From: Kaistella antarctica
GTDB lineage: Bacteria > Bacteroidota > Bacteroidia > Flavobacteriales > Weeksellaceae
NCBI RefSeq assembly: GCF_900109615.1
Contig: NZ_FOIX01000001.1
Coordinates: forward strand, 1 to 64,000
Direction of reading: 5' to 3'
DNA: 64,000 bases
A program made the translations under genes and the position numbers. A model generated the notes under the pieces. The model worked only from the letters and a program-made list of their open reading frames with translations, did not search any database and was not told the origin of the DNA. Shown one piece after another: positions 53,091 through 63,179 of the stretch; the stretch's first letter is position 1, and every line of letters begins with the position of its first letter.

Positions 53091-53129
53091 ATTAACACTT
53101 TTTAATATTTAAGACGCAAAGATGTTAAT
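53090..53129 (-). promoter_or_regulatory. Conserved susC leader with inverted repeat (cassette 2)
   Basis: ATTAACA (53123-53129, minus strand) and TGTTAATA (53090-53097) enclose 25 nt beginning with TCTTTGCG (a near -7 element CATCTTTG). The second arm runs into the ATG. Confidence 0.6.
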
Positions 53130-53427
53130 TATATTTAATATAAACAAGCGAACACAATGGTTAACAACATTATAGCACTAACTATTTATTATGGTATCAT
53201 CTATGTTTTAATCTATTTGTTTTAACAAAGTCAAACAATTAACATAAATTCTCTTCATCTATCAACACGAAAGAGGTTTACTTGTGTAAAACATAAATAT
53301 GTTAAAATTAAATATTATGTAATAATATTTAAACGGTATCCGCTGTATATCCCCTTAGAGAAATGTCTAGGCATCGATATCTGCAAGATTTGGAAAAAGC
53401 TATGCACTGCCTAATATTAAATAAAAA
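53130..53427. other. AT-rich spacer upstream of the second susC
   Basis: About 300 bp of very AT-rich sequence with no gene, no tRNA and no clear repeat. It probably carries upstream promoter sequence for cassette 2. Confidence 0.6.
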
Positions 53428-53449
53428 AAACCGCCATTTCTGGCGGTTT
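53428..53449 (-). terminator. Terminator of the third susCD cassette
   Basis: A 9-bp perfect stem (AAACCGCCA / TGGCGGTTT) with a TTTC loop is followed by TTTTT on the minus strand, 62 nt after the susD stop. Confidence 0.75.
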
Positions 53450-53511
53450 CTTTATGAAAACCTTCTATGCAAGACTTAAATCATCTCACTTTTTAACTTT
53501 TATACTAAAGT

Positions 53512-55023
53512 TTAAAGGTCATTTTGTTTAACTATTCCTTGAGAAGCGTTAATCTCATCTTGTGGGATTAACCAAGTCCATCTTTTATCTCCGGCTGGTA
53601 CAGTATCTAAGTTATTATTCACAACTGAAGAAACGTTAGTTCCGGTTCTGTCTAAAGGTAAATTCTGTCTCTTTAAGTCTAAAAATCTAAAACCTTCACC
53701 CCAAAGCTCTAATCTTCTGCTTGTAAGAACTTCATCAATATAGGCTTGACCTGTTTTAACAGATGAAACGTAAGCTGGATTTCTATTCTTTTCAAACTCA
53801 GTAAACACAATTTTAGATTGTGCTTCTTTGTTATCTTTAGCCAAAGCTTCGGCTTCAATCAAATACAATTCAGCAGCTCTCATCATTGGGATGTCACCTA
53901 AACTTACGCTACTATTGATAGCTCCCTGAGAATCTGTAGACAAATACTTTTGAGAAGTATAAGGAAACTTACTGTAGTTAGCCGGCAAGTTAAGCGACAG
54001 GTGTTTTCCTGTTGGATCAATTACTTGCGTTCTTACGTCCGTTGCAGGAAACTTATCAAACAACAATTTGTTAACCACTTTCGGAGCTTGACGTATTTGT
54101 GAGGAGTTATAGTTTCTAGACATATAAGCCATATAATTCGCAAAATAATCCGTTGTTGCATCGATCGGGTTGTAACCCCACATCCACTCACCATTTGAAT
54201 AGGTGTTAAATCCAGCTTTATAAGTGGCATTGCTCATTAAAGGGAAACCAGCTCTTGCTTCTTTAGCGTAAAGTGCAGCTTCAGGAAATTTCCCTTGAGT
54301 TAAGGCAACCCTAGCCATCAAACCTTTAACAACATTCGTATTAAAATGCGACTTATTGCTTCTGGTTTTACCACTTAAAAGGGTAAAAGCCTTCATCAAA
54401 TCATCGTTGATCACTGCATAATTTTCTTCTACTGTATTACGTGGAATCGGATCAAAAGCGGTATCTAATCTTAATGGCATTCCCATCTGACTATTGGCTG
54501 CTCCAGGAACATATCTTTTAGCATAAATCTGATTCAGCATAAAATAGCTAAGGGCACGGAAGGCATACGCTTCCCCCATCAATCGATCTTTATCAGCTTG
54601 ATCACCTGCTGCTGTGGGCGCATTAATTAGGATACCATTCGCCATTCTGATCTGCTCATAATAAAAATCATAAGGATAGAACAAGTTACGCGAACTAGCG
54701 TTATCGTTATCTTGCCATCTGATGGTACTTACAAACCAGTTTGGGCCAGTTGCAGGAAAGATCAAATCCTCACCCATAACATCCATATAGATCATGATAC
54801 CAATTGTACCACCTTGTCCCTGACTGGAGTTATGTCTACGGTACATATTACGATGCATTCCGTTGATTACGGTGGACAAGTTTGCTACTGTGCCGTTAAT
54901 AGTGGTTTCACTAACCGAATCGGTAGGATCCTCATTCAAATAATCTCTTTCGCATGACGCGGTCATACTCAATACTACTGAGGCTGCAGCAAAAAGAATT
55001 GTTTTTTTATTGATAAATTTCAT
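53512..55023 (-). CDS. SusD/RagB nutrient-binding outer-membrane lipoprotein (cassette 3)
   Basis: 503 residues. Lipobox with Cys24 followed by ERDYLNEDPTDS (acidic export signal). Typical SusD segments: AYAFRALSYFMLNQIYAKRYVPG, MMRAAELYLIEAEALAKDN, RRLELWGEGFRFLDLKRQNLPLDR and a C-terminus WLIPQDEINASQGIVKQNDL. Translated 10 nt after its SusC. Substrate unknown. Confidence 0.94.
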   Translation of the reverse strand: MKFINKKTILFAAASVVLSMTASCERDYLNEDPTDSVSETTINGTVANLSTVINGMHRNMYRRHNSSQGQGGTIGIMIYMDVMGEDLIFPATGPNWFVSTIRWQDNDNASSRNLFYPYDFYYEQIRMANGILINAPTAAGDQADKDRLMGEAYAFRALSYFMLNQIYAKRYVPGAANSQMGMPLRLDTAFDPIPRNTVEENYAVINDDLMKAFTLLSGKTRSNKSHFNTNVVKGLMARVALTQGKFPEAALYAKEARAGFPLMSNATYKAGFNTYSNGEWMWGYNPIDATTDYFANYMAYMSRNYNSSQIRQAPKVVNKLLFDKFPATDVRTQVIDPTGKHLSLNLPANYSKFPYTSQKYLSTDSQGAINSSVSLGDIPMMRAAELYLIEAEALAKDNKEAQSKIVFTEFEKNRNPAYVSSVKTGQAYIDEVLTSRRLELWGEGFRFLDLKRQNLPLDRTGTNVSSVVNNNLDTVPAGDKRWTWLIPQDEINASQGIVKQNDL

Positions 55024-55033
55024 TTCTGTAATT

Positions 55034-57973
55034 TTAAAAAGTTGTACTTAAACCAAAGGTAATAATTCTAGATGGACTATATCTGTTCTGGGTTGTACCA
55101 GCAAAGTTTGCATAAGGCTCCAAACCTTTTCTCTTGCTGCTCATCCAAAGGTTTTCACCACTGACAAATAGTTTTAAGCTATTTACCCCGACAGTTTTTA
55201 CCACATCTTTATTAAAGTTATATCCGATACTTGCGTTTCTAAGCATCACATAACTTGCGTCTACCAACCATCTAGATGAAGCTGCAGCTGGACCTGTAAC
55301 GTAAGAAGAGTTAAGAACTGGCACGTCTGTAATTTGTCCAGGAGTCGTCCATCTGTTTAAAATATCAGTATGAAGAGCACCACCTTGGGCGTAAGCATCC
55401 ATTAGATTTGCATAATTACTGTCATAAATTTTCCCTCCAAATTGATAGTTAAATGCTGCAGAAAGTTCCCAGTTTTTAACATTTAAAGTGGTTGAAACGT
55501 TACCGAAGAAATCAGGAATTGCTGAACCATGGTATTCGTACAATGCTTTATTTTGATTCGTTGTTACAGATTGACCATTCACTGTTCTTTCGTCAAGCTT
55601 ATCAGCTGGCGTTGCACCTGCTTTTTCTGCATCTAGCAAGAAAAGCGCTTGCCCGTCTGTAGCATCAACTCCTGCCCAAGATCTTAACCAGAATGCGTAA
55701 ATATCTTTTCCTTCTGATAATTTTTTAGTTCCATTAATATAAGGTTCTTCTAACTTAGTGACCTCATTTTTATAACTAGTTCCATAACCTGTAACATTCC
55801 ACTTTACATTTTCATTTCTGATAACATCTGCAGAAATCGTAATCTCGTATCCTTTATTAACCATCGAACCAATGTTGGTTTCGATTTCATTATTATTAAT
55901 ACCTCCTGTTAGAGTTTTTTTACTGCCAAGAAGCAGATCTTTGGTTTCGGAAATATAATATTCGAATGTACCTTTAATTCTTCTGTCAAATAACTCAAAT
56001 TCTAAAGCCAAATCAGATTGTGCTTTTGTCTCCCAACTGACAATAGGATCTGCAATTTTAGTTAAAAGTGTACCAGGTTCAGTTCCGTTATTATATCCTA
56101 ATTCATAAAGAGACCTATAAGAATAGAAAGTATCTAAACCATCATTCCCTACTTCACCATAAGAACCTCTCAATTTCAGGAAGTTGATATATTTTGAATT
56201 AGCAAGAAAATTTTCTTTAGAGATTACCCAACCTGCACCTGCAGACCAGAAAGATTGCCATCTTGTATCAGACGAAAATCGAGAAGAGGCATCCCAGCGG
56301 ATTGATCCTTCTAACAAATATTTCTCCTGGAAATCATAATTCAAACGACCAAAATATCCTTCTTTACTTCTTCTTCTAAAATATGAACTTATACTAGAGT
56401 TATCAACAAAGTTTTCGAATTCATATTGATCATCTAAAATCTGATTTCTTTTGGAGCCATATACATAGTCATACTTGTATTCTGAGTTTTCATGACCAGC
56501 AAGCAAAGTGAAGTTATGATCACCAAATGATTTATCGTAAGTTAAGATTTGATTCCAAGTAAAATCACGTCTGAAGTAAGTAGTTCTTGAGGCAGATCCA
56601 ATTCCCAAGGCATCACCAATAAGCTTATTGCCATAAGTCTTATTTAATGAGCCACTAAAGTTATACGCTACGTTTGTTCTGAAAGTTAATTCAGGAAGCA
56701 ACTTCATTTCTAAAAATGAATTACTTTGCATACTGTAAGTGTTCGTAGTGTTTTTGTTTAAAAGAGTTTCCCAAACAACGTTACGGCCTGAAGCTGCACT
56801 TGATCCTCTCATTCCACCTGAATCATAAAGAACGCTACCGTCTTCACCATACAATCTCTCACCAGTAACTGGGTCATGCTGATATACACTGTAAATCGGT
56901 CCCATTGTTCTGGTCCAACGGTAAGGATTGATAAAACTTGCGTTGCTATCTACTCCATCAACTGCGTTTTCACCGCTTGAAATTGTACCGCTTAAACTTG
57001 TTCCTACCTTCAACCAAGATTTAACTTGTGAGTCCGCATTTAAACGAAGACCAATTCTTTCGAAATCAGACTTAATTACGTATCCTTCTTCTTTCATATA
57101 ACTCAAAGAGCTATAGAAGGTACTCTTATCAGATCCGCCCGAGAAACTTAGATTATGTTCGTTTCTTAGACCAACACCTATCACAGCATCTGCCCAGTCA
57201 AAATCGTTATATTTCAATTGTGCGTTAGGATTTAAAACTCCATTTACTACCAATTGATCATCTGGCACATTATAAACATTGGTTTTTAAGTTATCCTTAA
57301 TTAAAACGCCGCTAGCCCAAGCATTAGAAGCTGCTAAAGTTTCACTACCTTTTTTAGAAGTAACTCTTCCATTTCTCATCGCCTCCCAAGCTAAAGGATA
57401 ATAGTCAGCGGGTCCAACACGATCATATTCTTCAATAAATCTGCTGATAATCCCAGTACTGCTATTTAAAGTGACTCTTGTAGAGTTCTTTTTTCCTTTT
57501 TTAGTTGTGACTAAAATAACACCATTCGCTGCCGAAGATCCGTACAATGAGGTAGAAGCCGCATCTTTCAGAACGTTTAAGCTTTCGATGTCATTTGGAT
57601 TAATTGAATTTAGGTTTCCTGGAAAAGGAACTCCGTCTACAACGATGAGTGGTTCGTTACTTGCAAGAATTGAACCTGTTCCTCTAATTCTGATGGTAGG
57701 TCCGTCTCCTGGTTGTCCTGATCCCGAAGCAATTTGAATACCCGCTCCAGCACCATCTAATGCAGAAAGCACGTTGGAGATTGGACGTTCTTCGATTTGC
57801 TTTGCACTAACCTGAACGTTTGCTCCAGTTAATGTAGATTTCTTCTGAACACCATACGCAACAACTACAACCTCTTCAATGTTCTGAACTTTGGTTGTAT
57901 CTTTTTGCGCTAGTACCGCCTGCCCTGTAAAAAACAATACACCTGCGGTTAAAATTCTTAATTTCACTTTCAT
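55034..57973 (-). CDS. SusC/RagA TonB-linked outer-membrane transporter (cassette 3)
   Basis: 979 residues. Signal peptide ending VLAQ, TonB box EEVVVVAYG (33-41), plug with EPLIVVDGVPFPGNLNSINP and LNVLKDAASTSLYGSSAANG, barrel ending RIITFGLSTTF. No N-terminal carboxypeptidase-regulatory domain. First of the three cassettes in the direction of transcription. The leader lies at 57973-58013. Confidence 0.94.
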   Translation of the reverse strand: MKVKLRILTAGVLFFTGQAVLAQKDTTKVQNIEEVVVVAYGVQKKSTLTGANVQVSAKQIEERPISNVLSALDGAGAGIQIASGSGQPGDGPTIRIRGTGSILASNEPLIVVDGVPFPGNLNSINPNDIESLNVLKDAASTSLYGSSAANGVILVTTKKGKKNSTRVTLNSSTGIISRFIEEYDRVGPADYYPLAWEAMRNGRVTSKKGSETLAASNAWASGVLIKDNLKTNVYNVPDDQLVVNGVLNPNAQLKYNDFDWADAVIGVGLRNEHNLSFSGGSDKSTFYSSLSYMKEEGYVIKSDFERIGLRLNADSQVKSWLKVGTSLSGTISSGENAVDGVDSNASFINPYRWTRTMGPIYSVYQHDPVTGERLYGEDGSVLYDSGGMRGSSAASGRNVVWETLLNKNTTNTYSMQSNSFLEMKLLPELTFRTNVAYNFSGSLNKTYGNKLIGDALGIGSASRTTYFRRDFTWNQILTYDKSFGDHNFTLLAGHENSEYKYDYVYGSKRNQILDDQYEFENFVDNSSISSYFRRRSKEGYFGRLNYDFQEKYLLEGSIRWDASSRFSSDTRWQSFWSAGAGWVISKENFLANSKYINFLKLRGSYGEVGNDGLDTFYSYRSLYELGYNNGTEPGTLLTKIADPIVSWETKAQSDLALEFELFDRRIKGTFEYYISETKDLLLGSKKTLTGGINNNEIETNIGSMVNKGYEITISADVIRNENVKWNVTGYGTSYKNEVTKLEEPYINGTKKLSEGKDIYAFWLRSWAGVDATDGQALFLLDAEKAGATPADKLDERTVNGQSVTTNQNKALYEYHGSAIPDFFGNVSTTLNVKNWELSAAFNYQFGGKIYDSNYANLMDAYAQGGALHTDILNRWTTPGQITDVPVLNSSYVTGPAAASSRWLVDASYVMLRNASIGYNFNKDVVKTVGVNSLKLFVSGENLWMSSKRKGLEPYANFAGTTQNRYSPSRIITFGLSTTF

Positions 57974-58013
57974 ATTAACACATTTTAATATTTAATTCGC
58001 AAATATGTTAATA
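57973..58013 (-). promoter_or_regulatory. Conserved susC leader with inverted repeat (cassette 3)
   Basis: TATTAACA (58006-58013, minus strand) and TGTTAATA (57973-57980) enclose 25 nt starting TATTTGCG (near -7 element CATATTTG). The second arm runs into the ATG. Confidence 0.6.
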
Positions 58014-58220
58014 AAAGTTAACATACACAATGTGAATTTGTGTGCTAGCTATTAGAGCTCATCTTTTATTGATATATTACCAAAAGCTAATAGTAGTATA
58101 CATAGAAATAAGAGTATAAAACCTTAAACCATGCAAATTATCAAATGAATATCCCACCATCCTAATTAAAAACATAATTTTAAAAACGTTATTTAGAATG
58201 ATTACAAAAGAGTAAAACAA

Positions 58221-58248
58221 AAATAACCTGCTAAATAGCAGGTTATTT
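58221..58248 (-). terminator. Terminator of the rimP-nusA-infB operon
   Basis: A 12-bp perfect stem (AAATAACCTGCT / AGCAGGTTATTT) with a 4-nt loop, followed by T-rich sequence on the minus strand, 15 nt after the infB stop. Confidence 0.82.
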
Positions 58249-58263
58249 ATAATATTTGAAGAT

Positions 58264-61125
58264 TTACTTTAGTTTTTTCTTCACCGAAATCACTTCATAG
58301 ACTTCTAAAATGTCGCCAGCTTCAATATCATTGTAGCCTTTAATATTCAAACCACATTCGTAGCCTTTGGTAACTTCTTTCGCATCGTCTTTGAAACGTT
58401 TCAAACTTTCCAGCTCTCCATCGAATTTCACAATACCATCGCGCAACAGCCGAATTTTTGAGTTTCGCGTCACTTTTCCAGTAAGAACCATACATCCTGC
58501 AATAGTACCGATTTTTGAGATTTTAAATACCTCACGGATTTCTACGTTACCGATGACCTGTTCCTTAATTTCTGGCGAAAGCATTCCTTCCATCGCTTCT
58601 TTAACCTCATCGATAGCGGCATAGATGATAGAATAAGTTCTGATTTCTATTTCTTCTTTGTCGGCTAACTCTTTTGCATTAACACCGGCTCTAACATTAA
58701 ACCCGATCATAATTGCATCTGAAGCTGCTGCTAACAATACATCTGACTCGGTAATCTGACCGACACCTTGGTGAATAATTTTCACACTGATTTCTTCGGT
58801 AGATAATTTTTGAAGTTGATCAGATAATGCTTCCACGGAACCATCCACGTCCCCTTTAAGGATAATGTTTAATTCTTTGAAATCACCCAGAGCAATTCTT
58901 CGTCCGATTTCATCTAGCGTCAAGTGTTTCTTCGTTCTTACAGACTGCTCGCGTTGCAATTGCTCTCTTTTGGTTGCAATTGTTTTCGCTTCTCTTTCAT
59001 CTGCAAATACTCTGAAACGATCTCCAGCAGTTGGTGCGCCATCTAATCCTAAGACCGTAACTGGAATTGAAGGTCCAGCTTCGTTCATTGATTTTCCTCG
59101 TTCATCAAGTAAAGCTTTCACTTTACCGTGATTTTTACCGGCTAGAATATAATCTCCAACTTTTAAGGTTCCTGCTTGTACAAGAATGGTTGAAATGTAA
59201 CCACGACCTTTATCTAAAGAGGCTTCGATTACAACACCACTTGCATTTTTATCTGGATTGGCTTTTAAATCTAATAATTCAGCTTGCAGCAATACTTTCT
59301 CCAATAAGGTGTCCATATTGTTACCAAACTTGGCAGATACTTCTTGCGACTGTACGCTACCGCCCCATTCTTCAACCAAAACATTCATTGCTGACAGTTG
59401 TTGACGAATATTATCTGGGTTAGAGTTCGGCTTATCTACTTTATTAATAGCAATAATCATTGGAACTCCGGCAGCTTGTGCGTGAGAAATTGCTTCTTTA
59501 GTTTGAGGCATCACATCATCATCAGCTGCGATTACGATAATTGCAATATCGGTAATCTGCGCCCCTCTGGCTCTCATCGCCGTAAATGCCTCGTGACCTG
59601 GCGTATCTAAGAATGTAATTCTTTGACCGTCTTCCAACTTCACATTATAAGCACCAATGTGCTGTGTAATTCCACCAGATTCACCGGCGATCACATTTGT
59701 TTTTCTAATATAATCCAGGAGGGAAGTTTTACCGTGATCCACGTGACCCATTACGGTAACGATCGGCGCTCTGAATTCTAAATCCTCGGCAGTATCGGTA
59801 TCTTCTTCTAGGGCAGATTCTTCAACATCAGCATCAGAGAATTCAATAGAATATCCGAATTCATCGGCTACAAGTAACAAAGTGTCAGCTTCTAAACGCT
59901 GATTCATGGTTACCATTACTCCCAAGGAGAAACAAGCAGAAATTACTTCAGTAGGACTAACATTCATTAATGATGCTAATTCCCCAACGGTAATAAACTC
60001 GGTTACTTTAAGAGTTCTGTCAGCTGCATCAATTTCATCTTGACGCTCATCCTGTTCTCTTCTGTAAACTCTTTTCTCTTTTCTATATTTGGCACCTTTA
60101 TTTTTACCGGCCTTGCTTGTCAGTTTTTCTAAAGTTTCCTTAATTTGATTTTTAACTTGCTCGTCCGTCAATTCAACTGGCATTACAGGACCTCTTCTTA
60201 CAGGGCCTCTATTCGCACCACCGCCACCTTGATAACCAGGTCGGTTTCCACCACCACCTTGACCAGGCGGGCGATTGCCTTGACCAGGACCAGGAGGACG
60301 ATTACCTTGACCCGGACCAGGAGGGCGATTGCCTTGAGCAGCTCCACCCGCAGGATTTGGCTTCTCAATACGCTTTCTTTTCTTCTTAGCTGCAGCTGAA
60401 TTTGCAGAAGGTTTTGGTTTATTAAACTGTGATAAATCAACAGTTTGTTTTAGGATTTTCACCCCTTGTAACTGCTTGTATACCGTTTCAATTTTGTCAG
60501 ACTCAGGAGCTTCTTCCGTTTTCGGAGCTTCAGCTTCTGGAGCAGGAGTTGAGACTGGTGCAGCTGCAACAGCTACTTCCTCTATTGTTGGTACAGGTGC
60601 TTTTTCAGCAACAGGTTCGGTAGTTTTGGACTGATCTTTTTTCGAAGATCTCGGCTTATTGCCTTCGATTTTCGATAAATCAATTTTGTCTAAAACTTTG
60701 AATTCCTGCTTTTCAGGAGCAGTTGCTTTTTCAACAACAGGAGTTGCTTCAACTACTGGTTTGGGCTCTTCAGCTGGCGGAGCTGGTTGCTCTGCTTTCA
60801 CTTCAGATTTCTTTTGATCTAAGTCTATTTTACCCAAAATTCTCGTTTCGGGTCTTTGACTTGATCTGGCTCTTATTACCTCAGGTTGCGATGGCTCGAT
60901 TTCCAGTTTTTCTTCCGGAACTTTAGCGATCACTACCTCATGAGAAGCCTTTCTTTGTTCCCCGTCTTTGCGGAACTCAGCTTCTAATGCAGAATATGCC
61001 GATTCGTCCAATTGAGCGTTCGGATTGCTTTCTACCTCGATTCCCTTGGCATGTAGAAATTCTACCAGCCTCGTCATCGAAATATTAAATTCCTTAACTG
61101 CTTTGTTTAATCTAATTTTTGGCAT
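58264..61125 (-). CDS. infB: Translation initiation factor IF-2
   Basis: 953 residues. The G domain has GHVDHGKT (460-467), DTPGHEAF and NKVDKP, followed by domains II-IV of IF-2. The first about 450 residues are a long N-terminal extension: an IF-2N-like start ([20 protein letters not shown] in part), an Ala/Pro/Glu/Lys-rich region, and a Gly/Pro/Asn/Arg-rich block (about 268-310) with three copies of GNRPPGPGQ-like units. It places initiator tRNA on the ribosome. Last gene of the operon; a possible internal -7 element lies at 61158-61165. Confidence 0.97.
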   Translation of the reverse strand: MPKIRLNKAVKEFNISMTRLVEFLHAKGIEVESNPNAQLDESAYSALEAEFRKDGEQRKASHEVVIAKVPEEKLEIEPSQPEVIRARSSQRPETRILGKIDLDQKKSEVKAEQPAPPAEEPKPVVEATPVVEKATAPEKQEFKVLDKIDLSKIEGNKPRSSKKDQSKTTEPVAEKAPVPTIEEVAVAAAPVSTPAPEAEAPKTEEAPESDKIETVYKQLQGVKILKQTVDLSQFNKPKPSANSAAAKKKRKRIEKPNPAGGAAQGNRPPGPGQGNRPPGPGQGNRPPGQGGGGNRPGYQGGGGANRGPVRRGPVMPVELTDEQVKNQIKETLEKLTSKAGKNKGAKYRKEKRVYRREQDERQDEIDAADRTLKVTEFITVGELASLMNVSPTEVISACFSLGVMVTMNQRLEADTLLLVADEFGYSIEFSDADVEESALEEDTDTAEDLEFRAPIVTVMGHVDHGKTSLLDYIRKTNVIAGESGGITQHIGAYNVKLEDGQRITFLDTPGHEAFTAMRARGAQITDIAIIVIAADDDVMPQTKEAISHAQAAGVPMIIAINKVDKPNSNPDNIRQQLSAMNVLVEEWGGSVQSQEVSAKFGNNMDTLLEKVLLQAELLDLKANPDKNASGVVIEASLDKGRGYISTILVQAGTLKVGDYILAGKNHGKVKALLDERGKSMNEAGPSIPVTVLGLDGAPTAGDRFRVFADEREAKTIATKREQLQREQSVRTKKHLTLDEIGRRIALGDFKELNIILKGDVDGSVEALSDQLQKLSTEEISVKIIHQGVGQITESDVLLAAASDAIMIGFNVRAGVNAKELADKEEIEIRTYSIIYAAIDEVKEAMEGMLSPEIKEQVIGNVEIREVFKISKIGTIAGCMVLTGKVTRNSKIRLLRDGIVKFDGELESLKRFKDDAKEVTKGYECGLNIKGYNDIEAGDILEVYEVISVKKKLK

Positions 61126-61157
61126 GTATACTTTATACTTTTATTTTAATTTTGGCA

Positions 61158-61165
61158 AAGTTAAC
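61158..61165 (-). promoter_or_regulatory. Possible internal promoter element before infB
   Basis: TAACTTTG on the minus strand, in the 74-nt gap between nusA and infB, matches TAnnTTTG. No TTG at correct spacing, so it is weak. Confidence 0.3.
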
Positions 61166-61199
61166 CTATTTTAACTTTAAATATAGTTTCTAGAAAAAC

Positions 61200-62447
61200 T
61201 TAATCTTCTAACTCCTCTTTCAGGATACGTTTTACCTCTGCGATGGTTTCTTCTTCCAGATCAGTTATGCTTAAGAGCGCCTCTGTTTCTTTATCTAAAA
61301 TACTTTTCGCAGTATTCAAACCAACTTTACGGAACTCATCAATTATCCACTGTTCGATATCACCTTCTTCAGTTCCTACGAATTCTCTTAATTCAACATC
61401 ATCATCTTCACTCGCTTCTCTATAAACATCGATATCATAACCGCTTAGCCAAGAAGCTAATCTGATGTTTTGACCTTGCTTACCAATCACTCTAGAAATT
61501 TCTTCTACCGGCGTGTAAACCAAGGCGTAGTTTGTTTCTTCGTTGATTTCGATTTTGTTAATGGTGATGTTTCCTAAAGCACGTTTTACCATAATTTCAG
61601 GATTTTTTGACCACTGTATAACGTCGATGTTTTCGTTTTTCAATTCTCTTACCACGCCGTGGATTCTAGAACCTTTCACTCCAACACAAGCTCCAACAGG
61701 ATCAATTCTGTCATCATAAGCATCAACCGCGATCTTCGCTTTTTCACCTGGAATACGAACTACTTTTTTCAAAATAATCGTACCATCTTGGATTTCTGGA
61801 ATCTCCATTTCCAGTAATTTCTCCAAAAATCTTGGTGAAGTTCTGGAAACAATAATCTGAGGTTTAGCTCCTTTAAAATCAACACTCTCTACAATCGCAC
61901 GAATGCTTTCTCCTTTTTTGAAAAAGTCAGAAGGAATCTGATTTTCCTTGGGCATGATGAATTCATTGTCGTCATCATCCAACAAAATAACATGTTTGTG
62001 ACGAATATGATGAACTTCTCCCATAACGATTTCTCCGATTTTATCTCGGAACTGATCGTAAAGAACGGCGTTATTATGTTCCTGAAGTTTAGTCGCTAAA
62101 ATTTGTTTCAGCGTCAAAATGCTTCTTCTTCCTAATTGTTCAATCGGAATTTCTACGGAAAAATCATCCCCAATTTCGAAAGTTGGATCTATTTTTTTTG
62201 CTTCAGAAATTTCAATTTCTAAGTCATCGTCCTCAGACATTTCGTCTGCTACAATTTCTTTATTTAAAAATATCTGAAAATCTCCTTTATCAGGATTTAC
62301 GATAACGTCAAAATGATCATCAGAATCAAACCTTTTTCTTAGTAAAGTTTTCAATGAGTCTTCGATAATCGCCATCAGATCTATCTTGCTGATGTTTTTG
62401 TCTTCTTTGAAATCGCCAAATGCTTCAATCAATGCTAAACCGTCCAT
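61200..62447 (-). CDS. nusA: Transcription termination/antitermination factor NusA
   Basis: 415 residues. N-terminal RNA-polymerase-binding domain, S1 domain (about 130-200: RDKIGEIVMGEVHHIRHKHVILLDDD in parts), and two KH domains (GACVGVKGSRIHGVVREL; VIGKQGQNIRLASWLSGYDIDVY). No acidic C-terminal repeats, as usual outside Proteobacteria. It modulates pausing and termination. Middle gene of rimP-nusA-infB. Confidence 0.96.
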   Translation of the reverse strand: MDGLALIEAFGDFKEDKNISKIDLMAIIEDSLKTLLRKRFDSDDHFDVIVNPDKGDFQIFLNKEIVADEMSEDDDLEIEISEAKKIDPTFEIGDDFSVEIPIEQLGRRSILTLKQILATKLQEHNNAVLYDQFRDKIGEIVMGEVHHIRHKHVILLDDDDNEFIMPKENQIPSDFFKKGESIRAIVESVDFKGAKPQIIVSRTSPRFLEKLLEMEIPEIQDGTIILKKVVRIPGEKAKIAVDAYDDRIDPVGACVGVKGSRIHGVVRELKNENIDVIQWSKNPEIMVKRALGNITINKIEINEETNYALVYTPVEEISRVIGKQGQNIRLASWLSGYDIDVYREASEDDDVELREFVGTEEGDIEQWIIDEFRKVGLNTAKSILDKETEALLSITDLEEETIAEVKRILKEELED

Positions 62448-62515
62448 TAATATATGTTTTGTTTAAGGTTCGAAATATAAAGTTTTTACACTTTAAATTT
62501 AATTCAATTTATCAT

Positions 62516-62549
62516 AAAAGAGTGCCTAATACTAAATTATCACTCTTTT
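62516..62549 (-). terminator. Possible weak terminator between rimP and nusA
   Basis: A 9-bp perfect stem (AAAAGAGTG / CACTCTTTT) with a 16-nt loop, 4 nt after the rimP stop; only four T follow. It may allow partial read-through, or act as a processing site. Confidence 0.4.
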
Positions 62550-62552
62550 GTC

Positions 62553-63020
62553 TTAGAACTTTATTGCAACGAGTGCTTTTTTAATATCGGAATACGGGAT
62601 TTCTCTTTCTTCAACAACATCTACTTTTCCCTTTCCTATGTCTTTCGGTTTACGGTATTTTAAAACTAAAGTAATTTTATCCTCTTCCACATTAATCAAT
62701 TCACCTTCAATCTCTGAAGCATCGTTCATTAATAACTCGAGTGATCTTCCAACATTCTTTCGATACTGCCTTGGTGATTTAAGCGGCTCGCTTAATCCAG
62801 CGCTCATCACTTCCATCGAGAAATCATGTTCATCGCGATCCATATTGAATTCAATCGCACGACTCGCATCCAGACAATCTTGAAGAGAAACTCCATCGTC
62901 ACCATCAAGAATTACCCGAATATGATCTGCAGCAGAAAATTTAATATCGATTAAAAAAAGATCTTCTCTTTCTGCTAAAAACTCGTTTAATAATTGCTGT
63001 ATGTGCTCTTTAAATTCCAT
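62553..63020 (-). CDS. rimP: Ribosome maturation factor RimP
   Basis: 155 residues. The N-terminal alpha/beta domain contains LDASRAIEFNMDRDEHDFSMEVMSAGLSEPLKS in parts, with SAGLSEPLKSPRQYRKNVG the RimP hallmark. The C-terminal Sm-like domain contains GELINVEEDKITLVLKYRKPKD in parts. It is needed for 30S assembly. First gene of the operon. A promoter (63096-63126) and a terminator-like hairpin (63045-63070) lie in the leader. Confidence 0.95.
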   Translation of the reverse strand: MEFKEHIQQLLNEFLAEREDLFLIDIKFSAADHIRVILDGDDGVSLQDCLDASRAIEFNMDRDEHDFSMEVMSAGLSEPLKSPRQYRKNVGRSLELLMNDASEIEGELINVEEDKITLVLKYRKPKDIGKGKVDVVEEREIPYSDIKKALVAIKF

Positions 63021-63044
63021 ATCTTACTAAAATTCTCTTACGAA

Positions 63045-63070
63045 AAAAGGCATTCTTCCGAAGGCCTTTT
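63045..63070 (-). promoter_or_regulatory. Terminator-like hairpin in the rimP leader (candidate attenuator)
   Basis: On the minus strand AAAAGGC-CTT-CGG-AAG-AAT-GCCTTTT followed by TT forms a G+C-containing stem with an AAT bulge and a T-run, as in an intrinsic terminator. It sits between the promoter at 63096-63126 and the rimP ATG, with no minus-strand gene before it inside the window. In E. coli this operon is controlled by NusA through leader termination; a similar role here is an inference. Confidence 0.55.
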
Positions 63071-63095
63071 CATTATAATTTCCGTAAATCCGTGG

Positions 63096-63126
63096 CAAAT
63101 ATACACAATATTAATAAAATGACAAA
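63096..63126 (-). promoter_or_regulatory. rimP-nusA-infB promoter
   Basis: TTTG (63123-63126, minus strand) and TATATTTG (63096-63103) are 19 nt apart, a perfect match in both sequence and spacing to the flavobacterial consensus. Transcription should begin near 63090, leaving a leader of about 70 nt. Confidence 0.68.
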
Positions 63127-63179
63127 ATAATTACATTTTATTGAAAGAGTAATAAACAGTCCTACAAATGATTAATTCC

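Noticed and set aside
60145-60440. Frames rich in Thr, Arg or Val on both strands, and repeat units that resemble a CRISPR array
   Set aside because: They are shadows of the Gly/Pro/Asn/Arg repeat in IF-2. There are no unique spacers between the units.
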